Source: Candidatus Kapaibacterium sp.
Lineage (GTDB): Bacteria > Bacteroidota > Ignavibacteria > Kapaibacteriales > Kapaibacteriaceae
Direction of reading: 5' to 3'
Assembly (NCBI GenBank): GCA_022842685.1
Contig: JALHPC010000016.1
Location: forward strand, 1 to 58,500
DNA: 58,500 nucleotides
Shown here: piece after piece, positions 36,274 through 46,291 of the stretch
Position numbering within the stretch: position 1 is the first letter of the stretch
Layout: the number at the start of each line of letters is the position of its first letter
Notes under the pieces: model-generated
Told to the model about the DNA's origin: nothing
Databases searched by the model: none
What the model saw: only the letters and a program-made list of their open reading frames with translations
Position numbers and translations under genes: made by a program

Positions 36274-37689
36274 CTACGACTTCTTAAACATCCCCTTAAC
36301 CTCATCGACAACGCTATCAACAACGCGCTCGACGCTTTCGATGGCGTCGTCGACGGTTTCGCCGATACGTTTGCCCACTTCATCAACCGATGCGTTCAGC
36401 GTTGGGTACAGCGTGAAACGGCGACAGAAGTGCTTGACGTCCTCCTTTACCGCTTCGTACACGTCGGCATTGCCGTGGTTGGTTACCACTCGGTCTATCA
36501 GTCGGGCCATGTGGCGCATGTCGTCTTCCACCATGCCACGCGACGTCATGGCCGCGGCCCCCAGTCGTATACCGCTTGTTACCAGTGGCGGCTGCGTGTC
36601 GTAGGGTACGGCGTTCTTATTGCAGGTAATACCCGAGGCATCGAGGGCAATCTCGGCTTGTTTGCCGGTAACGTTCTTATTGCGCAGGTCGATAAGCATC
36701 AGGTGGTTGTCGGTCCCGCCGCTTACAACCTGATAATCCATCTTCATCATTTCGTCGGCCATGGCTTGTGCATTGCGAATGACCTGCTTCGTATACTCGT
36801 CGAAGGCATCGGTAAGGCATTCGCCAAAGGCCACCGCTTTAGCAGCAATCACATGCATGAGTGGACCACCCTGAATGCCAGGCATCACCATGCTGTCGAG
36901 CAATTCGCCCATGAGCTTCACACGTCCGGACTTCGGCGCCACCTTACCAAATGGGTTCTCGTAGTTCTTGCCCATTACAATCAAACCGCCACGTGGACCG
37001 CGCAGAGTCTTGTGCGTGGTACTCGTCACCACATCGCAATATGGAACGGGGCTTTGCAAACGCCCTTTGGCGATAAGCCCTGCGGGGTGGGCAATGTCGG
37101 CAAGCAAAAATGCCCCCACCTTGTCGGCGATTTGTCGGAACGCTGCAAAGTCGATTTCGCGGGAATAGGCACTTGCACCCACGGTAATCATTTTGGGCTT
37201 GTGTTGCTTGGCAAGGTCTTCCACCACGTTGTAATCGATGCGTCCCGTCTCCTTGTTCAGGCCATAGCCAACGAAGTTGTAGAAGATGCCTGAAAAGTTC
37301 ACCGGTGACCCATGAGTAAGATGGCCTCCGTGTGAGAGGTCCATACCAAGAACAGTATCTCCGGGCTTAAGGTAGGTAAAGTACACGGCCATGTTTGCGC
37401 CCGAGCCGGAATGAGGCTGGACGTTGGCATACTCGGCGCCGAAGAGTTCTTTGAGTCTGTCGATAGCTATGTTCTCAGCAACATCAACCCACTCGCAACC
37501 GCCATAGTAGCGCTTACCCGGATAGCCCTCGGCATACTTGTTTGTGAGGATGCTACCTTGGGCCTCCATTACGGCAAGAGATGTGAAATTCTCGCTGGCG
37601 ATCAGTTCGATTTTGTCGCGTTGGCGTTCGAATTCACCTTGCAGGGCGGCGTACAGGTCGGGGTCGGAGGAGCGGACGTGAGGATACAT
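36274..37689 (-). CDS. glyA: serine hydroxymethyltransferase with C-terminal extension
   Basis: This PLP enzyme interconverts serine and glycine and loads tetrahydrofolate with a one-carbon unit. The PLP lysine is in [14 protein letters not shown] (near residue 228), and the substrate and folate site motifs ([18 protein letters not shown]) are present. The normal fold ends around residue 430 (RRFTLYP). About 40 further residues form an amphipathic, heptad-like helix with basic and acidic faces, ending MFKKS. That tail is not part of the standard enzyme and may serve membrane or partner binding. The gene converges on the LigB gene. Confidence 0.95.
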   Translation of the reverse strand: MYPHVRSSDPDLYAALQGEFERQRDKIELIASENFTSLAVMEAQGSILTNKYAEGYPGKRYYGGCEWVDVAENIAIDRLKELFGAEYANVQPHSGSGANMAVYFTYLKPGDTVLGMDLSHGGHLTHGSPVNFSGIFYNFVGYGLNKETGRIDYNVVEDLAKQHKPKMITVGASAYSREIDFAAFRQIADKVGAFLLADIAHPAGLIAKGRLQSPVPYCDVVTSTTHKTLRGPRGGLIVMGKNYENPFGKVAPKSGRVKLMGELLDSMVMPGIQGGPLMHVIAAKAVAFGECLTDAFDEYTKQVIRNAQAMADEMMKMDYQVVSGGTDNHLMLIDLRNKNVTGKQAEIALDASGITCNKNAVPYDTQPPLVTSGIRLGAAAMTSRGMVEDDMRHMARLIDRVVTNHGNADVYEAVKEDVKHFCRRFTLYPTLNASVDEVGKRIGETVDDAIESVERVVDSVVDEVKGMFKKS

Positions 37690-37712
37690 GGTTAAAACTG
37701 CGTGTAAGAGTG

Positions 37713-38624
37713 TTATCGAATGACGGAGAGGATGGTACGTGCCATGCCATTGCGGCTCGAGAGAGACACCGTATATGCTCCGCTGGCGAGTTGTTGTGTT
37801 GGTAGCAGCAAGGCAGGAACCGAGGCAATTGTGCTAAAGGAAGAAACGTGGCGGCCGGTAGCGTCGATTACAACCACATCGACGCGCTGTCCTAAACAGG
37901 CATCGGGTATGGAAATCATAGCAGCATCCGACGTTGGATTAGGTGCCACCGTAACGCGAGGAGCTGCCGAATGGATCTTGTCATCGTTGACATTGTCGGG
38001 AGCAGCGAGGCACTCGACAACGCCGTCAGTGGCATGGACAAAACACGTCATGTTTTCGGGGGTGGTTTCGCCAACGAAGAAGAGTGCCCAGAAGGGAGTG
38101 CCTGCAGGGTACGGTCCGAATTCATCGGGTGACGTCGATAGGCTAACGATCCGAGGGATTGAGTCTGGGAAGGTCTGACGGTAGGCCCTATACGTAGAGT
38201 TCGTTTCAAGTGCTGTGATAAGGGCTTGGCCCTGCAGATAGTTTGCGGGAATCGGCACAACGGACTCCAGTTCGAACTCACCGCCGTCGAGCCCCCCAGG
38301 AACAAGTGACGTCACATCCGAGCAGGACAGTAGGCGCGTCATTGGCACGATTGTCGACGTGTCTTGCGACGGCGAGTACAGACTATAGGCCCACAAACCG
38401 CTTCGACCATCCGTCGTGCTAAATCCGATTGAGAGACTGATCGGCCCAACTGGCAGCGATAGTGCAATTGTCGAGATAGCGATGACCTGTGCATCGGGCA
38501 TACCCTGGCGTGCTGCGCGAACGGCATCGGCCTCGCACTGGCGCGGTAGAAACGGAGGAGCCTGTGCCAGTGCCACGAGTGGCAAGACGAGGAAGGCAAC
38601 GAGAGTAGAAGCAAAGCGAAACAT
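37713..38624 (-). CDS. secreted protein with T9SS type A sorting domain
   Basis: A 303-residue protein with a signal peptide (to about LVALAQA) and a C-terminal sorting domain of about 75 residues: [28 protein letters not shown] and [12 protein letters not shown]. It should cross the inner membrane by Sec and the outer membrane by T9SS, then be processed by PorU. The central 200 residues have no match I recognise. Four Cys residues in the exported part (QCEAD, LSCSD, MTCF, ECLA) could form two disulphides. Its promoter is back-to-back with that of the E1 gene. Confidence 0.82.
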   Translation of the reverse strand: MFRFASTLVAFLVLPLVALAQAPPFLPRQCEADAVRAARQGMPDAQVIAISTIALSLPVGPISLSIGFSTTDGRSGLWAYSLYSPSQDTSTIVPMTRLLSCSDVTSLVPGGLDGGEFELESVVPIPANYLQGQALITALETNSTYRAYRQTFPDSIPRIVSLSTSPDEFGPYPAGTPFWALFFVGETTPENMTCFVHATDGVVECLAAPDNVNDDKIHSAAPRVTVAPNPTSDAAMISIPDACLGQRVDVVVIDATGRHVSSFSTIASVPALLLPTQQLASGAYTVSLSSRNGMARTILSVIR

Positions 38625-38656
38625 AGACGCTGTTGGTGTTATGGTGTGCAGAACTA

Positions 38657-38664
38657 CAAATCTA
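38657..38664 (-). promoter_or_regulatory. -7 box for the T9SS cargo gene
   Basis: On the minus strand this reads TAGATTTG, fitting TAnnTTTG, 32 bases before the ATG at 38624. A TTTC lies 17 bases upstream of it. Confidence 0.45.
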
Positions 38665-38715
38665 CGGAATGCCAGACTCTCGAAACCTGTTGCCGAGTGG
38701 CGGTTCTGCCTTTCG

Positions 38716-38723
38716 TAGTTTTG
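38716..38723 (+). promoter_or_regulatory. -7 box for the fused E1 gene
   Basis: TAGTTTTG fits TAnnTTTG, 41 bases before the ATG at 38765. The nearest TTG is 23 bases upstream. It is divergent from the box at 38657, with about 50 bases between them. Confidence 0.5.
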
Positions 38724-38764
38724 TATGATTCAGCAGATACGAACGTTTGTTTTTGGAAGGACGC

Positions 38765-40813
38765 ATGACGAAATCTGAGTGGTTGGACGTTGCACGAACT
38801 GTGCTTGCATCAAGATCGATGGACATTATTGAAGAGTCGGAATTGGCTCCTTCAGGCAAGGTCACATATCAGTTTTCGGCCAAGGGTCACGAACTCGCCC
38901 AAGTCATTCTTGCCAACTACCTACGGCAAGGACACGATGCGGCAACCGTGTATTATCGGTCTCGCCCGTTTGTTCTTGCGGCCGGAATGACGTTCGAGGA
39001 GGGCTTTGCTGGACCGTTAGCACTTGCTGGTAGCCGCAACGGTGGCCGTGATATTGGCGTTGTTCACCACCTTCCTAACCGGCAGGGAGTCACAGTACTT
39101 CCTGCGTCTGGCGATGTAGGTGCGCAATACACTCCATGTGTGGGGTGGGCGCAAGCCATCACGTATCGAGCTGGTGTACTGCAGGAACAGGCGTGGAGCG
39201 GAGCTATTGCCGTTGCTTTAGGGGGTGATGGCTCTACGGCTACGAACGGTTTTTGGGCTGCGCTAAACATTGCAACGACGCAGAAACTGCCAATGATCTT
39301 CTTTATCGAAGACAATGGTTATGGCATCTCGGTACCTGGGGTGTTTCAAACGCCTGGCGGGAACATCGCTGCCAACCTTGCTGCCTTTGGCGGTCTGCGA
39401 ATCGTGGAATGTGATGGCACGAACCCAGATGAGGCCGACCGTCTGATTTCGAAAACCGTCGATCATGTCCGCTCAGGCAAAGGGCCAGCCCTCTTACGTG
39501 TGATTGTACCGCGCATCTGCGGTCACTCTGGTGCCGACAATCAATCGTACAAAACCCCTAAGGAGCGTGAAAGCGAAGCTGGTCGCGACCCTGTGGCGCG
39601 CCTGAAGGAATTCATCCTGCGCAAGAAGTATCTTGATACAAAGGGCTGGGACGCTTTTGTGGCGGATGTCGAAGGCCAGGTACGATCTGCGTGTACGGCT
39701 GCTCTGGCGCAGCCCGAGCCCGTTCCTGCCGACGCATTACCGCATGCCTTCTACGATGGTAAGAAGCCACATCATGGCGGCCTTATGGCCGACAGTGTTG
39801 CGGTGCCCCCTTCAACGGGCGAGAAGCGAGAAGAGGGACCTAGGGTAAACCTCATCGAAGCAGTAAAACGGACGTTAGATCATGAGCTATCGGCAAACCC
39901 TAGAGTGTTGGTGTTTGGCGAAGATGTCGGCGTTAAGGGCGGCGTTCATGGGGCCACAGTTGACTTGCAAGTAAAGCATGGTAAGGACCGCGTGTTCGAC
40001 ACGTCGTTAAGTGAGGAGGGCATCATTGGGCGGGCTGTTGGCATGGCCATGGCTGGGCTGGTACCGGTGCCCGAGATTCAATTCCGAAAGTATTTAGATC
40101 CTGCCACGGAGCAGGTGAATGACTGCGGCACGCTACGCTGGAGAACCAATGGCGATTTTGCTGCGCCAATGGTTGTCCGCATTCCTGTTGGGTTTAGCAA
40201 GCGTACGGGAGATCCGTGGCATTCGGTAAGTGGCGAAGCAGTATTTGCACACACGATAGGTTGGAGGGTTGCTATGCCAAGCAATGCACAAGACGCTGTT
40301 GGCCTGTTGCGCACTGCGTTGCGAGAGCATGATCCGACGTTTTTCCTGGAGCACAGAGCAATCCAAGATACTGCACCTGGAAGGGGAGTATATCCCGGCG
40401 ATGACTATACCGTGCCCTTTGGCGTTGGAACCGTTGTTCAACCTGGTTCACGTGCTACGGTGGTAACATGGGGCGAAATGGTTCACCGTGCGAAAAGTGC
40501 TGTTGAGTCGATTGGCGGCGATGTGGAGATTATAGACCTTCGAACCATTGTTCCATGGGATAAGGCGTTGGTACTTGCCAGTGTTCAGCGAACAGGGCGT
40601 TGTATGGTGCTACATGAGGACACCATTACAGCCGGTTTTGGAGCCGAGATTGCCGCCATCGTTGGCAAGGAGGCCTTCCAATGGCTCGACGCACCTGTTG
40701 AACGTGTTGCACCTCCCGACGTGCCCATTCCATACAACAAGGGTATGATGGAGGCAGTTATTCCCACCATCGAGCAGGTAGCCCAGCGACTGACAGCGCT
40801 GATTACTTTCTAA
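38765..40813 (+). CDS. 2-oxoacid dehydrogenase E1, alpha and beta fused
   Basis: The first, thiamine-diphosphate part of a pyruvate or branched-chain 2-oxoacid dehydrogenase complex. The alpha half (about 1-340) has the ThDP motif GGDGSTATNGFWAALN and EDNGYGIS. The beta half (about 370-682) has VFGEDVGVKGGVHGAT, PEIQFRKYLDPATEQ and HEDTITAGFGAEIA. The halves are normally separate genes; the fused form is known in Bacteroidota relatives. The substrate (pyruvate versus branched-chain acids) cannot be fixed by eye. ATG 38765 follows GGAAGGA; TTG 38747 is an alternative. E2 is not in the window. Confidence 0.9.
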   Translation: MTKSEWLDVARTVLASRSMDIIEESELAPSGKVTYQFSAKGHELAQVILANYLRQGHDAATVYYRSRPFVLAAGMTFEEGFAGPLALAGSRNGGRDIGVVHHLPNRQGVTVLPASGDVGAQYTPCVGWAQAITYRAGVLQEQAWSGAIAVALGGDGSTATNGFWAALNIATTQKLPMIFFIEDNGYGISVPGVFQTPGGNIAANLAAFGGLRIVECDGTNPDEADRLISKTVDHVRSGKGPALLRVIVPRICGHSGADNQSYKTPKERESEAGRDPVARLKEFILRKKYLDTKGWDAFVADVEGQVRSACTAALAQPEPVPADALPHAFYDGKKPHHGGLMADSVAVPPSTGEKREEGPRVNLIEAVKRTLDHELSANPRVLVFGEDVGVKGGVHGATVDLQVKHGKDRVFDTSLSEEGIIGRAVGMAMAGLVPVPEIQFRKYLDPATEQVNDCGTLRWRTNGDFAAPMVVRIPVGFSKRTGDPWHSVSGEAVFAHTIGWRVAMPSNAQDAVGLLRTALREHDPTFFLEHRAIQDTAPGRGVYPGDDYTVPFGVGTVVQPGSRATVVTWGEMVHRAKSAVESIGGDVEIIDLRTIVPWDKALVLASVQRTGRCMVLHEDTITAGFGAEIAAIVGKEAFQWLDAPVERVAPPDVPIPYNKGMMEAVIPTIEQVAQRLTALITF

Positions 40814-40826
40814 CGACCAAGCACGT

Positions 40827-42881
40827 GTGAAGAAGCTCATTCTTCGGCGGCAGGAGTCGTCATCTAACGCTGCTATGCCGGCGCGATGTAGTGGGCGATT
40901 CGTCGAGCGATACCTTGCCGATCTGAACGATGAGCAACGCGAAGCTGTTCTGCATGACGACGGTCCGGCCCTCGTCTTAGCTGGGGCAGGCACCGGTAAA
41001 ACGCGAACACTCATCTATCGGTTGGCACGACTGGTCGACGACGGCATTCCCGCGGGCTCGATTTTGCTGTTGACGTTCACACGTAAGGCCGCTGCAGAGA
41101 TGATTACGCGAGCTTCTGCACTGGGCGACCCACGCTGCGCTGCTGTCTCGGGAGGCACGTTTCATTCGTTTGCGTGGAACGTCATTCAGCGCCATAAGGG
41201 ACAACTTGGATTTGGGGCCGACCCATTAACGATACTCGACACATCGGACGCGGAAGATGTTATGCAGATCGTGCGATCCGATGCCAACGTTAAGCGTCGT
41301 GCCACGGGCCGTTTCCCGCAGAAGGGTGTCTTGTACAACATCCTTAGCGCTTCTATCAATCGCGCGCAGCCCGTTGCTGACATCGTCCAGCGGCATTATC
41401 CCCAGCAGTTGGCTAACCTTGACGTCATCGTTGATGTTCTTGAGCAGTATCGCTCGTACAAGCGTCGTCACAACCTACTCGATTACGACGATCTGTTACT
41501 CGTCCTGCTCGAGGCCTTACGCACTCCCACACTTTCTTCGTCCTTAACATCGACGTATCGCCATGTAATGGTAGACGAGTATCAGGATACGAATGCCCTA
41601 CAGCATGCCATTGTAACGTCGCTAGCCCCTCATGGCAACATCATGGTTGTTGGCGACGATGCACAGAGCATCTATGGCTTTCGTGGTGCCGACGTTCGCA
41701 ACATCCACGCATTCCCACAGTCGTTTTCCGAGTGCCGTATCATCCGGCTTGAGCGCAATTATCGCTCGACGCAACCCATCCTTGATTTTTGCAACGACGT
41801 CGTTCGGCCATCCACTGAACTGTTTCCGAAAGAGCTCGTTAGCGACGTCGTTGATGGCGATCTTCCAATGGTAGTTCAGTGTAACGATGATGCCCAGCAA
41901 AGTGCATTCCTGGTGCAGTCGATACTTGAATATCACGACCAGGGCACTCCATTAGCACAAATGGCTGTGTTATTCCGCAGTAGCTTTCAGTCGTTCGACC
42001 TCGAACTAGATCTTTCACGCAACGCCATACCCTTTCGCAAGGTTGGTGGCCTTCGATTCGCCGAAGCAGCACACGTCAAGGATCTTCTTGCCTTGTTGCG
42101 TATCTCAGTAAACCCCCGCGACACCGTTGCATGGAATCGCATCCTCCAGCTTATCGAAGGTGTCGGCTCCACTACCGCGTCGGCTATCATAGCTCATATC
42201 TCCACTACTAATGATGGTTGGCAAGGGGCACCGGAAGTAGCGCGGAAAGCTCTTCGCGAGGCAGTCAAGGCACTTATCGACGTTGTAAACGAAGCACGAC
42301 GAATTGAACCGGCCAGCGAGCGACTACGTGTCCTGGCCGAGTGGTATCGGCCTGTTGTTCAACGGCGGTACGAAGACGCTGCTCGACGTTGGCGAGACAT
42401 CGATGCTGTGGTTGGCATGGCCGCTTCACACGGCAGTGCCAGCGCATTTCTAGCGGATATCGCCCTTGACCCCCCCAATGCTACTGTCGACGAGATTCAG
42501 GCATCTCCTGACGACGACGACGTACTCACCCTTAGTACAATCCATTCGGCCAAGGGACTAGAATGGCGGGTAGTGTTCGTGATTGGCGTTAACGATGGTC
42601 GTCTACCTTCAGCTCGTTCCGTTGATTCTGCGTCGGCTCTCGAAGAGGAGCGCCGATTACTCTATGTGGCCTGTACTCGTGCGAAGCAGTACCTGTTCAT
42701 CACATACCTGGCTACGATTCAAACATGGGAGCAAGGGGCTGCCATAGGCGATCAGAGCCGTTTCCTTCTGGACGTTGTCGAGCAGCATTTCGAGCGCTTC
42801 ACCCTCATCGAAGAAAAAGTTCCCGAACCAAACACGAAACCACTTCCGCCGGCGTCGCAATCCCATGTAATCAGTTCGTAA
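40827..42881 (+). CDS. UvrD/PcrA-family superfamily 1 helicase
   Basis: A 684-residue 3'-5' DNA helicase used in repair or replication restart. Motifs in order: Walker A GAGTGKTRT, Ia LLTFTRKAA, II VDEYQDTN, III GDDAQSIYGFRGA, IV RLERNYRSTQ, V TIHSAKGLEW and VI VACTRAKQ. The GTG start at 40827 lies 13 bases after the E1 gene. It is slightly shorter than PcrA/UvrD and lacks their long C-terminal tail, so its closest named relative is unclear. Confidence 0.92.
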   Translation: MKKLILRRQESSSNAAMPARCSGRFVERYLADLNDEQREAVLHDDGPALVLAGAGTGKTRTLIYRLARLVDDGIPAGSILLLTFTRKAAAEMITRASALGDPRCAAVSGGTFHSFAWNVIQRHKGQLGFGADPLTILDTSDAEDVMQIVRSDANVKRRATGRFPQKGVLYNILSASINRAQPVADIVQRHYPQQLANLDVIVDVLEQYRSYKRRHNLLDYDDLLLVLLEALRTPTLSSSLTSTYRHVMVDEYQDTNALQHAIVTSLAPHGNIMVVGDDAQSIYGFRGADVRNIHAFPQSFSECRIIRLERNYRSTQPILDFCNDVVRPSTELFPKELVSDVVDGDLPMVVQCNDDAQQSAFLVQSILEYHDQGTPLAQMAVLFRSSFQSFDLELDLSRNAIPFRKVGGLRFAEAAHVKDLLALLRISVNPRDTVAWNRILQLIEGVGSTTASAIIAHISTTNDGWQGAPEVARKALREAVKALIDVVNEARRIEPASERLRVLAEWYRPVVQRRYEDAARRWRDIDAVVGMAASHGSASAFLADIALDPPNATVDEIQASPDDDDVLTLSTIHSAKGLEWRVVFVIGVNDGRLPSARSVDSASALEEERRLLYVACTRAKQYLFITYLATIQTWEQGAAIGDQSRFLLDVVEQHFERFTLIEEKVPEPNTKPLPPASQSHVISS

Positions 42882-42885
42882 CCTG

Positions 42886-42893
42886 TATTTTTG
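42886..42893 (+). promoter_or_regulatory. -7 box before the exopolysaccharide genes
   Basis: TATTTTTG fits TAnnTTTG and starts 4 bases after the helicase stop, 45 bases before the next ATG. The -33 half is not clear. Confidence 0.4.
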
Positions 42894-42938
42894 CGGTTAC
42901 AGCATTGAGGAATCAGGGACTTACGGTGAAGGAGGGCC

Positions 42939-44432
42939 ATGCAGCCACCTAGACTGACGGACATTTCGACAATTGTACAGGACGCTTCGTCTGCACGCGC
43001 ATCGGCTGCCGACCGCATGCCGAAGTATAGGGCCTCCATTGCACTCATTCTCGCCGACGCCATAGCAGTCATGCTTTCCGTCGGCATTGTTGTTGGTACA
43101 CGTATCCAAACAGCTTCGTCGCCTTTTACAATGGCCGACTGGTTGGTTCCGACCCTTTTACTCGTTGGTGCCCATGTTACTCTCTCGGCATGGCGAGGCA
43201 TGTATCCCGGATATGGCATCTGTTCGATTACAGAACTTCGATCCATTGTGTACACGGTAACGGCTGCCTTCGGACTCGTCATTATCGCAAGCTTCTTCAC
43301 CCGAGAAGGGGCACCGTATGAACGATCGATTATCATACTGTCCTGGATTGTTGCACTTCCCGTGGTTTACGCTGCACGCGTAGGTATGCGTCGTGCTCTT
43401 CGCCGTCGACCATGGTATGGAACACCGGTCGTGGTTATCGGAGAACACGAAGTAGGAAAGAGCATTGTTGACTCACTACACAGTCACGCGCATGTGGGGC
43501 TACGTCCGGCACTCATCGTGGTTCCCGCCAAGTCGACAACTCCAGATGAGTTTGGCTATCATTCCGACGTACCAGTTATCACCGGTATCGAATACGTCTC
43601 AACAGTCTGCGGTGCCCTTGGCATCCGCCACGCCATCGTGGCTATGCCTAAGCTAAATGCATCAGAATTGCAACAACTGCTGGCCGATATCTCAAGCGAG
43701 CTCCGCCTTGTGTCGTTCGTTGGCGAACCTGTGCATCACAGCGTTATGTGGATCAGCAACACGAGGGCGCAGCCCGTGGTCCAAGGCGACGTGGAGTACC
43801 GACTACGGCAGCCTGCCTTGCGACTGAAAAAGAGACTGTTTGATCTGTTACTCATCGTTCCCATTAGCTTGGTAGCTCTTCCGATGTGTCTTGTTATCGC
43901 AGCGCTCATCAAGTTAACGTCTCCGGGTCCAGTTCTATTTAGGCAGTCTCGCGTTGGCAAAAATGGACGCCCCTTCTCCATCCTGAAGTTTCGAACAATG
44001 CACGTAGGCGCACAAGAGCGACTGCAGGCTTTACTTGATTCTAATGACGAACTTAGGAGTGAGTTTAACCGTTTCCGCAAACTCAAACACGACCCTCGGA
44101 TTACCGCAGTGGGCGTCTTTTTACGGCGTCTTAGCCTCGATGAGTTGCCACAATTGTGGAACGTGATTCGCGGTGATATGTCGATTGTCGGAATTCGACC
44201 AATGATTCTAGAGGAACTCAACGACGTGCCTGTTCGCGAGTATCTCGTAGACTACATGAGCATTCCGCCTGGACTTACGGGACTTTGGCAGGTTACGATT
44301 CGAGCAGACGCGAACATCGTCGAACGGGTGTCGATCGACCGACATTACCTTTATAACTGGTCGCTGTTTCTTGATATCTACATCGTTGCCAAGACGTTTC
44401 ATGCAGTGCTTCGTGGTCGCGGTGCGTATTGA
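42939..44432 (+). CDS. undecaprenyl-phosphate sugar-phosphate transferase (WcaJ/exopolysaccharide type)
   Basis: This enzyme starts exopolysaccharide or O-antigen building by placing a sugar phosphate on undecaprenyl phosphate at the inner membrane. The 497 residues have an N-terminal group of about four helices, a Rossmann-like middle (VVVIGEHEVGKS), a fifth helix after KKRLFDLLLI, and the bacterial sugar transferase domain with LTSPGPVLFRQSRVGKNGRPF, KFRTMH and LRRLSLDELPQLWNV. The first sugar is unknown. The stop overlaps the next start (TTGA). Confidence 0.92.
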   Translation: MQPPRLTDISTIVQDASSARASAADRMPKYRASIALILADAIAVMLSVGIVVGTRIQTASSPFTMADWLVPTLLLVGAHVTLSAWRGMYPGYGICSITELRSIVYTVTAAFGLVIIASFFTREGAPYERSIIILSWIVALPVVYAARVGMRRALRRRPWYGTPVVVIGEHEVGKSIVDSLHSHAHVGLRPALIVVPAKSTTPDEFGYHSDVPVITGIEYVSTVCGALGIRHAIVAMPKLNASELQQLLADISSELRLVSFVGEPVHHSVMWISNTRAQPVVQGDVEYRLRQPALRLKKRLFDLLLIVPISLVALPMCLVIAALIKLTSPGPVLFRQSRVGKNGRPFSILKFRTMHVGAQERLQALLDSNDELRSEFNRFRKLKHDPRITAVGVFLRRLSLDELPQLWNVIRGDMSIVGIRPMILEELNDVPVREYLVDYMSIPPGLTGLWQVTIRADANIVERVSIDRHYLYNWSLFLDIYIVAKTFHAVLRGRGAY

Positions 44433-45622
44433 AGCCTCTCGTCTTCCTTAGTCCCCGCTTCCCATGGCCACTTGTTGGTGGTGACCGAGTGAAGGCATAC
44501 CACTTGCTCCGACTATTGTCGAAGCGAGCTCCGGTACACCTCGTCACGTTCCACCACGGGGACGTTGTTACGTCCGACCAGATGCAAGCCATGCTAGATC
44601 TTGGGGTTCACGTTCATGCGACGTCGATTGGTCCATGGTGGTCGGCCGCGCGCTCAGCGTCGTCGATATGGACGCGCTGGCCAATCGAAATCTCTTACTA
44701 TCACCGTCGTAGCTTCCGAGAGCTTACAAGCGCCGTCATTGCCTCATCTCAGCCCGCGGCTGTAGTGAGTTTTTTCATGCGTACCGCCGAATACGTCCGC
44801 CATCGACGCGATGTACCCCGCATTCTGGTAGCAGAGGATTGCCGGTTGCTATATCAGCAGCGATCCAGGCAATCCACATCGTCGAAGCTGCAACGACTGG
44901 TGCGCTCCTTTGAAGTGCGTCAACTTCGCGCTTATGAGCCCGCCGTCATGACCGATTTCGATGTGGCTACGTTCGTGACGCAGACGGATATTGACGCAAT
45001 GACAGAGGCGCAGCCCAAAGGGCACTACGCACTGTTATCGAATGGCGTTGATCTTGACGCATATCGTTTTCGGCCCGATCGCGAGTCTCGCACGGTTCTT
45101 TTTGCTGGCAAGCTCAACGTCGAAGCGAATCACGTAATGGCGATGGACCTTGTATGCTCAATTTGGCCGCGTGTTCGTACGCTCGTCCCAGATGCGACAC
45201 TTGTAATTGCAGGTAGTTTTGCCAAGGCCGAGCTGCGTCGACACATGCAAACGAGAGGTATTGAGTATGTTGACGCTCCAGCATCTCTCGAACCTTTGTA
45301 TCATCGCGGAGCGGTGTTTGCTCATCCCCATCGTGGCGGCTCAGGAATTCAGAACAAGGTTCTCGAGGCGATGGCAACTGGATGTGCGGTGGTAACTTCT
45401 CCCACAGGTTTGCAGGGTATCGATGCGGTGAATGGTGTGCACGCTCAGGTTGGCACCACCCATGACGAGCTTGCTCATCATATAGCATCACTACTCCTCA
45501 ACCCCCAACAACGCGACTCCATGGCTCTTGAGGCGCGACGTCTCATGGAGTCGACGAAGTCGTGGGATGCGATCGACGAACAGCTGCAATCAGTACTTGA
45601 GATTGCTGGATGGAAGCCATGA
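44429..45622 (+). CDS. GT4-type glycosyltransferase
   Basis: A 397-residue GT-B fold enzyme. The N-terminal half begins PLVFLSPRFPWPLVGGDRVKAYHLL, typical of polysaccharide GT4 enzymes. The donor half shows LSNGVDLDAYRF, VLFAGKLNVEANH and the Glu motif HPHRGGSGIQNKVLEAMATG. The start is TTG 44429, overlapping the previous stop by 4 bases; no better start is visible. It probably extends the glycan started by the upstream transferase. Confidence 0.9.
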   Translation: MKPLVFLSPRFPWPLVGGDRVKAYHLLRLLSKRAPVHLVTFHHGDVVTSDQMQAMLDLGVHVHATSIGPWWSAARSASSIWTRWPIEISYYHRRSFRELTSAVIASSQPAAVVSFFMRTAEYVRHRRDVPRILVAEDCRLLYQQRSRQSTSSKLQRLVRSFEVRQLRAYEPAVMTDFDVATFVTQTDIDAMTEAQPKGHYALLSNGVDLDAYRFRPDRESRTVLFAGKLNVEANHVMAMDLVCSIWPRVRTLVPDATLVIAGSFAKAELRRHMQTRGIEYVDAPASLEPLYHRGAVFAHPHRGGSGIQNKVLEAMATGCAVVTSPTGLQGIDAVNGVHAQVGTTHDELAHHIASLLLNPQQRDSMALEARRLMESTKSWDAIDEQLQSVLEIAGWKP

Positions 45623-46134
45623 CTCCTGCACTATTCCTCGATCGAGATGGTATTCTCAACGTTAGAATCGTTGACGATTATGTGCGCTCGCCAGACCAGC
45701 TTGTCCCAGTCTTTGATCTTGTTCCACTGTTAGCGTTAGCCAAGCACCGGAACTGGCCGCTCGTGATTATCTCCAATCAACAGGGAGTTGGTAAGGGGCT
45801 CATGACAACGATGGACCTCGACCTCGTGAACGAAGCATTGTGCGCTGCCTTTGAGACGAAGGGGATTCGTTTCGATCGCATCGAGTGCTGCACCGACCTC
45901 GCCACTGCGTCCTCGCGACGTCGCAAGCCACAGCCAGGCATGCTGCTTGACGCCGCTGCCGCCCTTAACATCAGCTTGCCGTCGTCGTGGTTCATCGGAG
46001 ACTCGCTATCTGACGCGCAAGCCGGACGCGCTGCTGGCTGTCGGACGATCCTCGTTGGGGAGTTCGATAGCATCCACGCCGACGTCGTGGTTCCCGACCT
46101 TGGATGTATTCCAACGTCGATCTTCGACGTGTAA
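45619..46134 (+). CDS. HAD-IIIA phosphatase (heptose-bisphosphate/HisB type)
   Basis: A 171-residue HAD hydrolase. Motif I is FLDRDGILNV, motif II VIISNQQGVGKG, motif III the Lys in RRKPQPGM and motif IV FIGDSLSDAQAG. This resembles GmhB (D,D-heptose 1,7-bisphosphate phosphatase), but the zinc-binding Cys/His loop of GmhB is missing; only ECCTDLATASS lies there. The substrate is therefore open. The start at 45619 gives the same ATGA coupling as other genes here; ATG 45610 is also possible. Confidence 0.85.
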   Translation: MTPALFLDRDGILNVRIVDDYVRSPDQLVPVFDLVPLLALAKHRNWPLVIISNQQGVGKGLMTTMDLDLVNEALCAAFETKGIRFDRIECCTDLATASSRRRKPQPGMLLDAAAALNISLPSSWFIGDSLSDAQAGRAAGCRTILVGEFDSIHADVVVPDLGCIPTSIFDV

Positions 46135-46166
46135 TCGAAGCCCCATACTTGAGATGTGCTGACACA

Positions 46167-46198
46167 TCGGTTGCCATCGCTGGAGGGTAGGCAACCGA
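46167..46198 (+). terminator. hairpin after the exopolysaccharide genes
   Basis: TCGGTTGCC pairs with GGCAACCGA (9 bp) around a 14-base loop. No T run follows, so it may be a weak terminator or a transcript-stabilising end. Confidence 0.45.
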
Positions 46199-46214
46199 AG
46201 GTCGGATAGTGACG

Positions 46215-46246
46215 TTTGGTCAAGTCATGTACGAATGGTAGTTTTG
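46215..46246 (+). promoter_or_regulatory. promoter of the efflux operon
   Basis: TTTG at 46215-46218, 20 bases, then TAGTTTTG at 46239-46246: an exact match to the Bacteroides consensus TTTG-N19-21-TAnnTTTG. The tolC-type ATG is 45 bases downstream. Confidence 0.8.
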
Positions 46247-46291
46247 TGACCGCTAGTCATTACTTGTCTATCATTCAGTCATTAACGCCAC

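Noticed and set aside
36430..37293. Plus-strand frame of 287 codons across glyA
   Set aside because: Antisense shadow of a conserved enzyme; no recognisable motif.
45619..46134. Firm GmhB assignment
   Set aside because: The zinc-binding loop of GmhB is absent, so only the HAD-IIIA family is supported.
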